From NCBI GenBank assembly GCA_004297625.1, contig SCTY01000014.1, forward strand, positions 1 to 49,643: a stretch of DNA of 49,643 bases. Direction: 5' to 3'. Each line of letters begins with the position of its first letter. The stretch's first letter is position 1. Made by a program: the position numbers and the translations under genes. This document shows positions 43,034 to 49,643 of the stretch, piece by piece. A model generated the notes under the pieces. That model did no database searches, was not told the origin of the DNA, and saw only the letters and a program-made list of their open reading frames with translations. The DNA comes from Betaproteobacteria bacterium. Its GTDB lineage: Bacteria; Pseudomonadota; Gammaproteobacteria; Burkholderiales; SG8-39.

Positions 43034-43101
43034 ATTCCGGGTCAGAGTCTTAATTCAGGTAGCTACGCGTTGCGTGAATTAAGACTCTGACCCGGAATTC
43101 A
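43031..43101. repeat. Perfect 27-bp inverted repeat ending two convergent genes
   Basis: The arms 43031-43057 and 43075-43101 are exact reverse complements with a 17-nt loop. Each arm begins with TGA and includes GGGTCAGAGTCTTAATTC. The outer TGA is the stop of the DksA-like gene on one side and of the FAD oxidase on the other. It can act as a bidirectional terminator hairpin and resembles mobile palindromes linked to REP-associated transposases. Confidence 0.85.
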
Positions 43102-44238
43102 GGCCCTGAGCACGCACTTCTCGTAAAGCCCGGGAAAGGCGCCGCCCGGGTCGTACTTCGCCTTGAGCGATTTGTACGCTTCGCCGCCGTACAGGCGCTC
43201 GAACTCCGCGCGCGGAAAGTAGCTGTCCGAGTACAGCGACTTGATGCCGCCGAGCTCGACCACCTTGTTCTCGATCAGCCGGTTGAAATGGCCGGCGGGA
43301 TGCGCCTCGCGCGTGCGCTTCACGTCCCAGAAGCCGAAGTTGACGTACCAGTCGTGGCGCATCGGGTACAGCGCGAAGCTCGCGCCGTGCGCCGCCGCGC
43401 CGATCGGGCAGATCCACTGCGGCCAGAGCGCGACGTTGTCCTTGTAGAAATCCAGGAATTCCGCCGCGCGCGCGAGCGGAACGTCGACATCCTGGATCAC
43501 CGACTCGGAATGCAGGCCGAGCAGGCGCTCGATCTTCTTCGTCGCGCCGACGCGGCTGTTCCAGCGCATGATCTTCGTGTAGTGGCGCGAGCCCAGCCGG
43601 TCTTTCCCGAAAACGAATCGTCTGCAGAACCCGTTTTGGGCCAAGACATTCTTCGAGCACCAGAACCAGTCGGTGTCCCAGCGCCACAGGTAGTCGCTTA
43701 TGGTCAAGTAGTCCTCGCGCTTCTCGGCAATCGAGCGGTAATAGATCTTTTCGAACGTGTAGTCGCTCGTGTACGGGGCGCTGTCCGCAAAGGTGCCGAG
43801 GGAAATAAACAACTTGTTTTCATTGAAGATCGTTCCGTCGACGAAATCCGCCTCGCCGGCATCGAGCCGCTTTCCCAGCTCGGAGAAGAACTTCTTCGGG
43901 TCGGAAAAAGCGAGATGCTGAAGCCGCACATACGGCTTCACGGGAACGGCTTTCGCCTTCACGCGCAGCGCGTAGCCGAGCGTGCCGTAGGAATTCGGAA
44001 AGCCGTAGAAGAGCGCGGCGTGCTCGTTGTCGGGCCGGCAGGTGACGACGCGCCCGTCGCCAAGCAGCACGTCGAACTCGAGCACCGTGTCGTGCACGAG
44101 ACCGTAGCGGTGCGACGAGGACTCGATGCCTACGCCTGCGAGCGCACCGCCGAGCGTGATGGTCTTCAGCTGCGGCACGACGGCGGGCATTGCGCCACGC
44201 GCGAGGCAGGCGGCGGTGAGCGCTTCGTAGGTCACCAT
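43099..44238 (-). CDS. FAD-linked oxidoreductase, true 5' end unclear
   Basis: From ATG 44238 the 379-residue protein holds the FAD-binding PQLKTITLGGALAGVGIESSS (split at about 23-43) and FPNSYGTLGYALR (about 79-91), typical of FAD_binding_4 oxidoreductases. The same frame remains open upstream to 44452 and encodes family-like sequence, including VGLRKDTSNLFR and LDVSAFSDVLAVDP, yet contains no ATG, GTG or TTG. So the gene should begin near 44400, but no normal start is present. It follows the cyclopropane synthase gene on the same strand. The substrate is unknown. Confidence 0.7.
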   Translation of the reverse strand: MVTYEALTAACLARGAMPAVVPQLKTITLGGALAGVGIESSSHRYGLVHDTVLEFDVLLGDGRVVTCRPDNEHAALFYGFPNSYGTLGYALRVKAKAVPVKPYVRLQHLAFSDPKKFFSELGKRLDAGEADFVDGTIFNENKLFISLGTFADSAPYTSDYTFEKIYYRSIAEKREDYLTISDYLWRWDTDWFWCSKNVLAQNGFCRRFVFGKDRLGSRHYTKIMRWNSRVGATKKIERLLGLHSESVIQDVDVPLARAAEFLDFYKDNVALWPQWICPIGAAAHGASFALYPMRHDWYVNFGFWDVKRTREAHPAGHFNRLIENKVVELGGIKSLYSDSYFPRAEFERLYGGEAYKSLKAKYDPGGAFPGLYEKCVLRA

Positions 44239-44386
44239 GCCTTCGGCTTCGACCCAGCCGGCGGCCGGATCGACCGCGAGTACGTCGGAAAAGGCGCTGA
44301 CGTCGAGGCGCCGGCGCGGCGCTCCGGCACGGTCGCGGAAAAGGTTGGAGGTGTCCTTTCTTAAACCTACCGCGCCGCTGCCGACC

Positions 44387-45634
44387 CTAAGCTGCTCTGC
44401 CAGAGCTTCTTTTTTCCTGGTATACGTCGCGTTCGTAGAGGAAGTCCCGCGTCATGGGGTAGCTCGTCATCGAGACGTTCCCCTTGGAGAACACGATCTG
44501 GAAAAGGTGCGTGCGGCCATTCGGCAGGCGGAACATCTCCGCGCAGCCGTAGAGGTAGACGCGCCAGATGCGCCGGAAGCGCTCGTTGAAGCGCTTGGGA
44601 TCGAGCGCGCGGATGCGCTCCCAGTTGCGGTCGAAGCGCTCGGCCCACACATCGAGGGTCAGCGCGTAGTGGCGCCGCAGGTTCTCGATGTCCAGCACCT
44701 CGAGCCCGGCGTCTTCCATCTCGGTGATCACGTCGGCGAGGCTCGGGATCCAGCCGCCCGGGAACACGTACTTGCGGATGAAGAAGTCGGTGTCGAAGCG
44801 GCCGACGTGGCCTATGAAATGCAACAGGCCGATGCCCCCCTTCTTCAGGTAGCTCGCGTGCGCCCGGATCACCTCGCCGAGCTGGTCGCGGCCGGCGTGC
44901 TCCAGGCAGCCGATCGAAGCCACCTTGTCGAATTGCCGCCCGGCGTCGCGGAAGTCGCCATGCATCTGCAGCGAGTGACCCAGGCGCCGGCGCTCGATCT
45001 CGCGGCGCGCGTGCTCGGCCTGCGAACCGGTGGTGTTGATCGCGGTGACTTTGACGCCGAAATGCTCGTGTGCGTAAAGCATGAAGCCGCCGAAGCCGCT
45101 GCCGACGTCGACCACCTCCTCGCCCGGCTTGAGCAGGATCTTGCGCGCGACGTGCTCGCACTTGCTGCGCTGCGCCTCCTCGAGCGTGCGCGTGCCTTCC
45201 TTCCAGTACGCGCAGGTGTAGAGCATCAGCGGATCGTCGAGCCAGAGCTTGTAGAACTCGGGCGGCAGCGCATAGTGGAACTCGGCGTTCTCCTGCGCGC
45301 GGCGCCGGTTGGCGTTGGCGTGCCAGAGCTCGTGCCAGCGGTTGCGCATGCGCACGAGGAAGGTGGGCTCGTCGATTCCCGCCTCCATCCCCGCTGCCAG
45401 CGCCTGGGGCAGGCTGCCCTGAATGTCGACGTCCCCGTCAAAGTAAGCCTCGAGCAAGCCCACATGCCCGTAGAGCGCCATGCGCTTCTGCGCCCGGTCA
45501 TTGTTGAAGATCACCGTGAAAGCGGGAGGCTGCTCCGAGTTGCGGTACTCGGCGCCGCTCGGAAAGCGCACCCGGAACGCGGTGCCGGTCCGCCGGCCGA
45601 CCTGCTCGAGTAGGGGCTTAAGAGCGCCTGGCAT
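44387..45634 (-). CDS. cfa: Cyclopropane-fatty-acyl-phospholipid synthase family protein
   Basis: The 415-residue enzyme adds a methylene group from SAM to unsaturated acyl chains of phospholipids. It has the SAM motif EVVDVGSGFGGFMLYA (about 177-192), CLEHAGRDQLGEV (about 245-257), HFIGH (about 275-279) and the acidic bicarbonate-site region. ATG 45634 (MPGALKPLLEQVG) is chosen; the longer frame to 45739 is not family-like. A TAGAAT hexamer lies at 45647-45642. The FAD oxidase gene follows and is often its partner. Confidence 0.88.
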   Translation of the reverse strand: MPGALKPLLEQVGRRTGTAFRVRFPSGAEYRNSEQPPAFTVIFNNDRAQKRMALYGHVGLLEAYFDGDVDIQGSLPQALAAGMEAGIDEPTFLVRMRNRWHELWHANANRRRAQENAEFHYALPPEFYKLWLDDPLMLYTCAYWKEGTRTLEEAQRSKCEHVARKILLKPGEEVVDVGSGFGGFMLYAHEHFGVKVTAINTTGSQAEHARREIERRRLGHSLQMHGDFRDAGRQFDKVASIGCLEHAGRDQLGEVIRAHASYLKKGGIGLLHFIGHVGRFDTDFFIRKYVFPGGWIPSLADVITEMEDAGLEVLDIENLRRHYALTLDVWAERFDRNWERIRALDPKRFNERFRRIWRVYLYGCAEMFRLPNGRTHLFQIVFSKGNVSMTSYPMTRDFLYERDVYQEKRSSGRAA

Positions 45635-45747
45635 GGGCGCGATTCTACCTATTCCATGCCGGGCGGGCTGTGCCGGGCGCGCGACACGCCGAGGGACGCA
45701 TCGGAGTCCGGTTCGACGATCACGCAGCGGCTGGTGCAATACGCGGC

Positions 45748-45882
45748 ATGAAGAAGCCCGCCACCTTGGCCAGCATGCTTTTCGTCGCTGCCGCCATCGG
45801 CGTTTGGGCCTGCCAGCAGGCCGCGCAGAACGGCAAGCTTGCGGAGCTGCTCGCGCAGGCGATTACCTACGCGATCCCGTGA
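45748..45882 (+). CDS. Small putative lipoprotein
   Basis: The 44-residue protein has a basic start, a hydrophobic segment and a cysteine in IGVWAC (about 17-22), then a helical tail KLAELLAQAITYAIP. The lipobox is weak. No family is recognised. It diverges from cfa with a 113-bp gap that shows no clear FNR box. Confidence 0.4.
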   Translation: MKKPATLASMLFVAAAIGVWACQQAAQNGKLAELLAQAITYAIP

Positions 45883-45967
45883 CGCTCCCTTAGACGCCGC
45901 ATCCGCCTAACGGCACATGGCGCGTGGCCGGGGTCTTGCATCGTCCCGGGCGAAAGGAATCAAGGCC

Positions 45968-46225
45968 ATGAAGATCTGCGTGTACGGGTGTCCGGGAAAA
46001 GACGGGAAAAGCGAGCCGCATGTGTTCTATCTTGGCGCGCGCCGGCTGCCGGTCATTGCGATCCTCGACCGCTGGGCCGATTCCGAGCATCACTACTTCG
46101 AGGTGAAGGCCGACGACGGCCGCCGCTTCGTGCTGCGGCATGCTCCGAGCTCCGACTATTGGGAGCTCGCGGGCGTGTACCGCCCCGGGCGCCCCGGGCG
46201 CCCGCGTGTAGCCATTCGCGCCTAG
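45968..46225 (+). CDS. Small protein of unknown function
   Basis: The 85-residue protein begins MKICVYGCPG and has strands LPVIAILDRWAD and YFEVKADDGRRFVLRH, then a basic proline-rich tail RPGRPGRPR. I do not recognise the family. ATG 45968 is preceded by AAAGGAATCAAGGCC, a good ribosome site, which rejects the ATG at 45917. It is followed by a short palindrome. Confidence 0.55.
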   Translation: MKICVYGCPGKDGKSEPHVFYLGARRLPVIAILDRWADSEHHYFEVKADDGRRFVLRHAPSSDYWELAGVYRPGRPGRPRVAIRA

Positions 46226-46231
46226 GCCGGT

Positions 46232-46262
46232 AAAAAAGTAACATTGGGGCCTGACCCCGATC
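46232..46262. repeat. Short palindromic element before the acyl-CoA synthetase gene
   Basis: After an A-rich stretch, GGGG and CCCC flank CCTGA (46246-46258) within an ATTGGGGCCTGACCCCGAT context. It resembles the GGGTC/GACCC palindromes at 39132 and 43031 and lies exactly where the start of the next gene would be expected. Confidence 0.5.
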
Positions 46263-46307
46263 CCCCATTACCTGAGCCCGCTGCTCGCTCCGCGCAGCGT
46301 AGCGCTG

Positions 46308-48923
46308 GTGGGCGCGAGCGAGCGTGAAGGCTCCCTTGGCGGCATCGTCTACCGCAACCTTGCGGCCGGCGGCTTGAGGGGCGGGCTGTACGCGGTCAAT
46401 CCCAAGCGCCGGAGCATTTTCGGCAAACCGGCCTATCCGAGCCTCTCGAAGCTGCCCTCGGTCCCGGACCTCATCGTCGTCGCCACGCCGGCGCGCACGC
46501 TTCCGGACATCATTGAGGAGGCCGGCGCCGCCGGTATCCGCGCGGCCATCGTGCTGAGCAGCGGTTTCGGCGAGGCAGGGCCCGAAGGCCGCGCGCTCGA
46601 AGCGCAGATGATGCAGGCGGCGAAGCGCCACGGCGTGCGGGTGATCGGGCCCAACTGCCTTGGCGTGATGCGTACCGACGTCGGCTTGAACGCGACTTTC
46701 GCGCGCGGTCCCGCACTGCCGGGCGCGCTCGCGCTGGTTTCGCAATCCGGCGCGATCTGCGGCGCCCTCCTCGACTGGGCCAATCATGCCCAGGTCGGGT
46801 TCACGAGCGTCGTCTCGCTCGGCGCAGGCGCGGATGTCGACTTTGGCGAAATTCTCGATTTCCTGGTGGCCGATCCGGCAACCGAGGCGGTGCTGCTCTA
46901 TGTGGAAGGCATCCGCGACGCGCGGCGCTACGTGTCCGCGCTGCGCGCCGCAACGCGCGTCAAGCCGGTCGTAGTGCTGAAAGTGGGGCGGTATTCGACG
47001 GGCTCGCGCGCCGCCTCGAGCCACACTGGGGCCATGGTCGGCGCGGACGCCGTGTTCGACGCCGCGCTGCGCCGCGCGGGCACGGTGCGCGTACGAACGT
47101 ATACCCAGCTTTTCGCCGCCGCGCGCATTCTCAGCGCTCCGCACTTCCCGGAAGGCGAGCGGCTCGCGATCATGACCAACGGCGGCGGCCCGGGCGTCGT
47201 CGCCGCCGACAGCGCGACCGAAAACGGCGTGCCGCTGGCCGAGCTCTCGCCAGAGACCATCGCCACCCTGGACAAAAGCATGCCGCCGCAGTGGTCGCGC
47301 GGCAATCCGATCGACATCATCGGCGACGCGCCGCCGGAACGCTTCGCCGTCGCGACGGCCGCGGCGCTCGCCGACCCGGGCGTCGACGCGCTGCTTGCGA
47401 TGTATTCGCCGGTCGCGGTCACCGAGCCTCAGGCGGCTGCCGCTGCGGTGGCATCGGCCGCGAAGGAAAGCAAGAAGCCCGTTCTCGCCGCGTGGCTTGG
47501 CGACATCAATCCGAACGACAGCCGCCTGTATCTCGAATCGCAGGGCGTCGTCAATTTCTATACGCCGGAGAACGCGGTAGAGGCGTTCTCCTTCCTGTGC
47601 GCGTACCGGCGCAATCAGGCCCAGCTGATGCAGGTTCCCGAGGCGCTGCCGGCCGACGAGCCCACGCCCGACATGAAGGCCGCGCTTTCGATCCGCGATG
47701 CCGCACTCGCGGAGAAGCGCACCATTCTCTCGGAGCACGAGGCGAAAGCGCTGCTCGCGGCTTTCGGGCTCCCGGTACCGCGCTCCGTTCCGGTGTCATC
47801 GCGCGACGAGGCGGTGCACGCCGCGCAGGAGATCGGCTTTCCGGTGGCGATGAAGATCCGCTCGCCCGACATCACGCACAAGACCGACGTCGGCGGCGTA
47901 CGCCTCAACCTGCAGAACGCCGACATGGTGCTCTCCGCGTACGACGACATGATGCGGCATGTGAAGAAGCTGCGCCCGGACGCGCGCGTCGAAGGCGCGC
48001 TGGTGCAGCCGATGCTGCGCTACCCGCACACGCGCGAAGTGCTGGTCGGCGTGGCGACCGACCCGGTGTTCGGACCCGTCATTTCATTCGGCGCGGGCGG
48101 CGTGTCGGTCGAGGCAGTGCGCGACACCGCGCTCGCGCTGCCGCCGCTCAACGTGCCGCTCGCGCGCGACCTGATGGCGCAAACACGGATGCACCGGCTG
48201 CTTGGCGGGTATCGCGATGTGCCGCCCGCCGATCTCGACGCGCTCGTCAGGGTGCTGACCGGCGTGTCGCGCCTCGTCTGCGCCGCGGCCTGGGTCAAGG
48301 AGCTCGACCTGAATCCCGTGCTGGCGCATCCGGGCGGAGCGACGATCGCCGACGCGCGGGTGGTGATCGACCCGGCGAGGCGGGAAACCCCGGCGCGTTA
48401 CGCGCACATGGCGATCCACCCCTACCCGACCGAGCTCGAAGGCGAGATCCGCCTGCTCGACGGACGCGCGGTGCGGGTGCGGCCGATCCGGCCGGAGGAC
48501 GCGCCGCTCGAGCGGCGCTTCCACCAGGGTTTGTCCGATCGCTCCCGCTACCATCGCTTCATGCAGCACCTGCCCGAGCTCTCGCCGCGCATGCTTGCGC
48601 GCTTCACGCAGCTCGACTACGACCGCGAGCTTGCGCTCGTCGCCCTCTGGGAAGGCGAATTCATCGGCGTCGGGCGCTACGCGCCGAATCCCGACGGGCG
48701 CAGCGCGGAGTTCGCGCTCACCGTCGGCGACGCGTGGCAGGGCAAGGGCGTCGGGCGCACGCTCCTCGCGAAGCTGTGCGATACCGCGCGCGCGGCCGGC
48801 TACACGGCGCTGTACGGCTACATCCTCAAGGACAACCGCGACATGCTCGACCTCGCGGCGCGTCTGGGCTTCACCGAGACCTCGCGCGAGGGCAACGAGA
48901 TCGCGGTGATGCGGCGCCTTTGA
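46308..48923 (+). CDS. Acyl-CoA synthetase (ADP-forming type)-GNAT fusion, PatZ/Pat-like
   Basis: The 871-residue protein has a CoA-binding domain, a succinyl-CoA-ligase-like domain, an ATP-grasp domain and a C-terminal GNAT acetyltransferase (about 725-870, with the acetyl-CoA loop QGKGVGRTLL). The segment SSHTGAMVGADAVFDAAL (about 236-253) holds the histidine typical of ADP-forming acetyl-CoA synthetases. It could make acetate plus ATP or act as a lysine acetyltransferase like PatZ. GTG 46308 is the first usable start, but the frame carries family-like HYLSPLLAPRSVAL immediately before it, without a start codon, so the N-terminus is doubtful. The stop overlaps an FNR box. Confidence 0.85.
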   Translation: MGASEREGSLGGIVYRNLAAGGLRGGLYAVNPKRRSIFGKPAYPSLSKLPSVPDLIVVATPARTLPDIIEEAGAAGIRAAIVLSSGFGEAGPEGRALEAQMMQAAKRHGVRVIGPNCLGVMRTDVGLNATFARGPALPGALALVSQSGAICGALLDWANHAQVGFTSVVSLGAGADVDFGEILDFLVADPATEAVLLYVEGIRDARRYVSALRAATRVKPVVVLKVGRYSTGSRAASSHTGAMVGADAVFDAALRRAGTVRVRTYTQLFAAARILSAPHFPEGERLAIMTNGGGPGVVAADSATENGVPLAELSPETIATLDKSMPPQWSRGNPIDIIGDAPPERFAVATAAALADPGVDALLAMYSPVAVTEPQAAAAAVASAAKESKKPVLAAWLGDINPNDSRLYLESQGVVNFYTPENAVEAFSFLCAYRRNQAQLMQVPEALPADEPTPDMKAALSIRDAALAEKRTILSEHEAKALLAAFGLPVPRSVPVSSRDEAVHAAQEIGFPVAMKIRSPDITHKTDVGGVRLNLQNADMVLSAYDDMMRHVKKLRPDARVEGALVQPMLRYPHTREVLVGVATDPVFGPVISFGAGGVSVEAVRDTALALPPLNVPLARDLMAQTRMHRLLGGYRDVPPADLDALVRVLTGVSRLVCAAAWVKELDLNPVLAHPGGATIADARVVIDPARRETPARYAHMAIHPYPTELEGEIRLLDGRAVRVRPIRPEDAPLERRFHQGLSDRSRYHRFMQHLPELSPRMLARFTQLDYDRELALVALWEGEFIGVGRYAPNPDGRSAEFALTVGDAWQGKGVGRTLLAKLCDTARAAGYTALYGYILKDNRDMLDLAARLGFTETSREGNEIAVMRRL

Positions 48924-48933
48924 CCTGAATCAA
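48920..48933 (+). promoter_or_regulatory. FNR-type box overlapping the synthetase stop codon
   Basis: TTGACCTGAATCAA contains the TGA stop of the upstream gene. A -10-like TATTCT (48955-48960) is at the 28.5-bp spacing, and the usp ATG (48974) lies about 6-7 bp after the predicted start. Confidence 0.8.
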
Positions 48934-48973
48934 CACGCCTCGCGTGTCACGATTTATTCTTTTTTTCAAGCTC

Positions 48974-49417
48974 ATGTTCAAGCACATCCTGATCCCGACC
49001 GACGGCTCCGGCGTGGCGGCAAAAGCCATACGCGCCGGCGTGCAGCTGGCGAAGGAAATGGGCGCCCGGGTGACGGGCTTCTACGCGGAAGAGCCGCGCC
49101 CGGTGCACCTGCATAACGCGGGCTACAGCGTAGAAAGGGAGCTCATCAAGGAATTCGACCGCCGCTCGCGCGAGTTCGCCGAGCGCTGCGTCGGCGAGAT
49201 CGAGAGCGCGGCGAAAGCCGCCGGCGTTCCGTTCGACCGGATGGTCGTCAAGTCGCACCGCCCGGACGAGGCGATCATCAACGCGGCGAAAGTGCGCAAG
49301 TGCGATGCGATCTTCATGGCCTCGCACGGCCACCGCGGGCTCGCACGGCTCATGCTGGGCAGCGTGACCAACAAGGTGCTCACGCATTCCAGGATTCCCG
49401 TGCTGGTATTCCGTTGA
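48974..49417 (+). CDS. Universal stress protein UspA family
   Basis: The 147-residue protein begins MFKHILIPTDGSGVAAKA and ends with MASHGHRGLARLMLGSVTNKVL (about 116-137), the ATP-binding loop. ATG 48974 is chosen because an upstream ATG/GTG at 48944 would lie before the predicted transcript start; there is no Shine-Dalgarno. It is the third Usp in the window and the second single-domain one; all three lie behind FNR-type boxes. Confidence 0.92.
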   Translation: MFKHILIPTDGSGVAAKAIRAGVQLAKEMGARVTGFYAEEPRPVHLHNAGYSVERELIKEFDRRSREFAERCVGEIESAAKAAGVPFDRMVVKSHRPDEAIINAAKVRKCDAIFMASHGHRGLARLMLGSVTNKVLTHSRIPVLVFR

Positions 49418-49508
49418 AATAGCGCGCCTTTATCGGCTAAATAAGCTTTTTCGATTTGCGCTATGGGGCGCGCGCGCATAGGCTCCCTGCTTCCCAAACG
49501 GAGGATCC

Positions 49509-49643
49509 ATGAAAGCGCTCAAGGGCAGCAAGACGCACGACAATCTCAAGGCGGCGTTCGCCGGCGAATCGCAGGCGAACCGGCGCTACCTGTATTTCGC
49601 GGCCAAGGCCGACGTCGAGGGCCAGAACGACGTCTCGGCGCTG
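49509..49643 (+). CDS. Rubrerythrin, N-terminal part
   Basis: The 45 visible codons read MKALKGSKTHDNLKAAFAGE and continue SQANRRYLYFAAKADVEGQ, the ferritin-like start of rubrerythrin with its first iron-ligand glutamates. Rubrerythrins reduce hydrogen peroxide in anaerobes and microaerophiles. A GGAGGATCC site precedes the ATG. The gene runs off the window. The 91-bp gap before it has no FNR box that I can see. Confidence 0.85.
   Translation, partial: MKALKGSKTHDNLKAAFAGESQANRRYLYFAAKADVEGQNDVSAL

Noticed and set aside
45642..45647. TAGAAT hexamer just upstream of cfa as an FNR-type promoter
   Set aside because: No TTGA-N6-TCAA box lies at the expected spacing and no -35 is evident; it may be a plain -10 or chance.

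Overview
The window is high-GC, densely coding bacterial DNA. Most genes sit in co-directional runs with 4-bp ATGA/GTGA overlaps. The gene content fits a facultatively anaerobic or microaerobic betaproteobacterium: a cbb3 oxidase cluster with ccoG/fixH/ccoI/ccoS, a fused GNAT-type acyl-CoA synthetase, YqjD/E/K membrane proteins, a PPK2-type PAP and a GroEL paralogue. The taxon is inferred from gene style only. No rRNA, tRNA or CRISPR was recognised.

Layout: (1) 1-5.2 kb: 5' edge of a group II intron behind a terminator, a candidate small RNA, a pyruvate kinase-like enzyme, a nitroreductase, polyphosphate:AMP phosphotransferase and an unknown lipoprotein. (2) 5.2-8.0 kb: a decayed Fic gene, a flavin-binding-type protein and a yqjD-yqjE-yqjK-usp operon. 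(3) 8.1-17.6 kb: an iron-type ABC importer operon diverging from gpsA-ABC exporter-MgtA-type ATPase-LOG. (4) 17.6-23.4 kb: an iron block, with a five-gene ferrous iron uptake operon of Ftr type that includes a porin, a hemP relic, bfd and bfr, with Fur-like sites between. (5) 23.4-30.5 kb: a stress operon (osmC-like, HPF-like, phasin-like, groEL, usp, PLD), then a glutamine amidotransferase, a dioxygenase, a methyltransferase and a DUF2892 protein. (6) 30.5-42 kb: ccoNOQPG-fixH-small membrane protein-cytochrome c-MBL nuclease-Crp/Fnr regulator, and ccoI-ccoS-adh, diverging from a CbpA-type cochaperone. (7) 42.6-49.6 kb: a DksA-like protein, an FAD oxidase, a cyclopropane fatty acid synthase, small proteins, an acyl-CoA synthetase-GNAT fusion, usp, and the start of a rubrerythrin gene.

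One theme ties the window together. Eight sites match the FNR/ANR/Dnr palindrome TTGAY-N4-RTCAA (219, 3059, 4629, 11965, 27859, 37969, 41622, 48920), one is a near match (8053) and one is weaker (22566). All lie between genes or at a gene end. A Crp/Fnr protein with the E-x-x-S-R recognition helix is encoded at the end of the cco operon. I infer a compact low-oxygen regulon that joins respiration, energy and polyphosphate metabolism, protein protection, iron handling and universal stress proteins.

Two further features stand out. In many of these promoters the box centre lies only 40.5-47.5 bp from a start codon with no Shine-Dalgarno, which predicts leaderless or nearly leaderless mRNAs. The box at 219 is also placed to drive, on the minus strand, a roughly 74-nt RNA with a CCTCCTCCTC anti-Shine-Dalgarno stretch and a strong terminator, directly behind which the group II intron sits.
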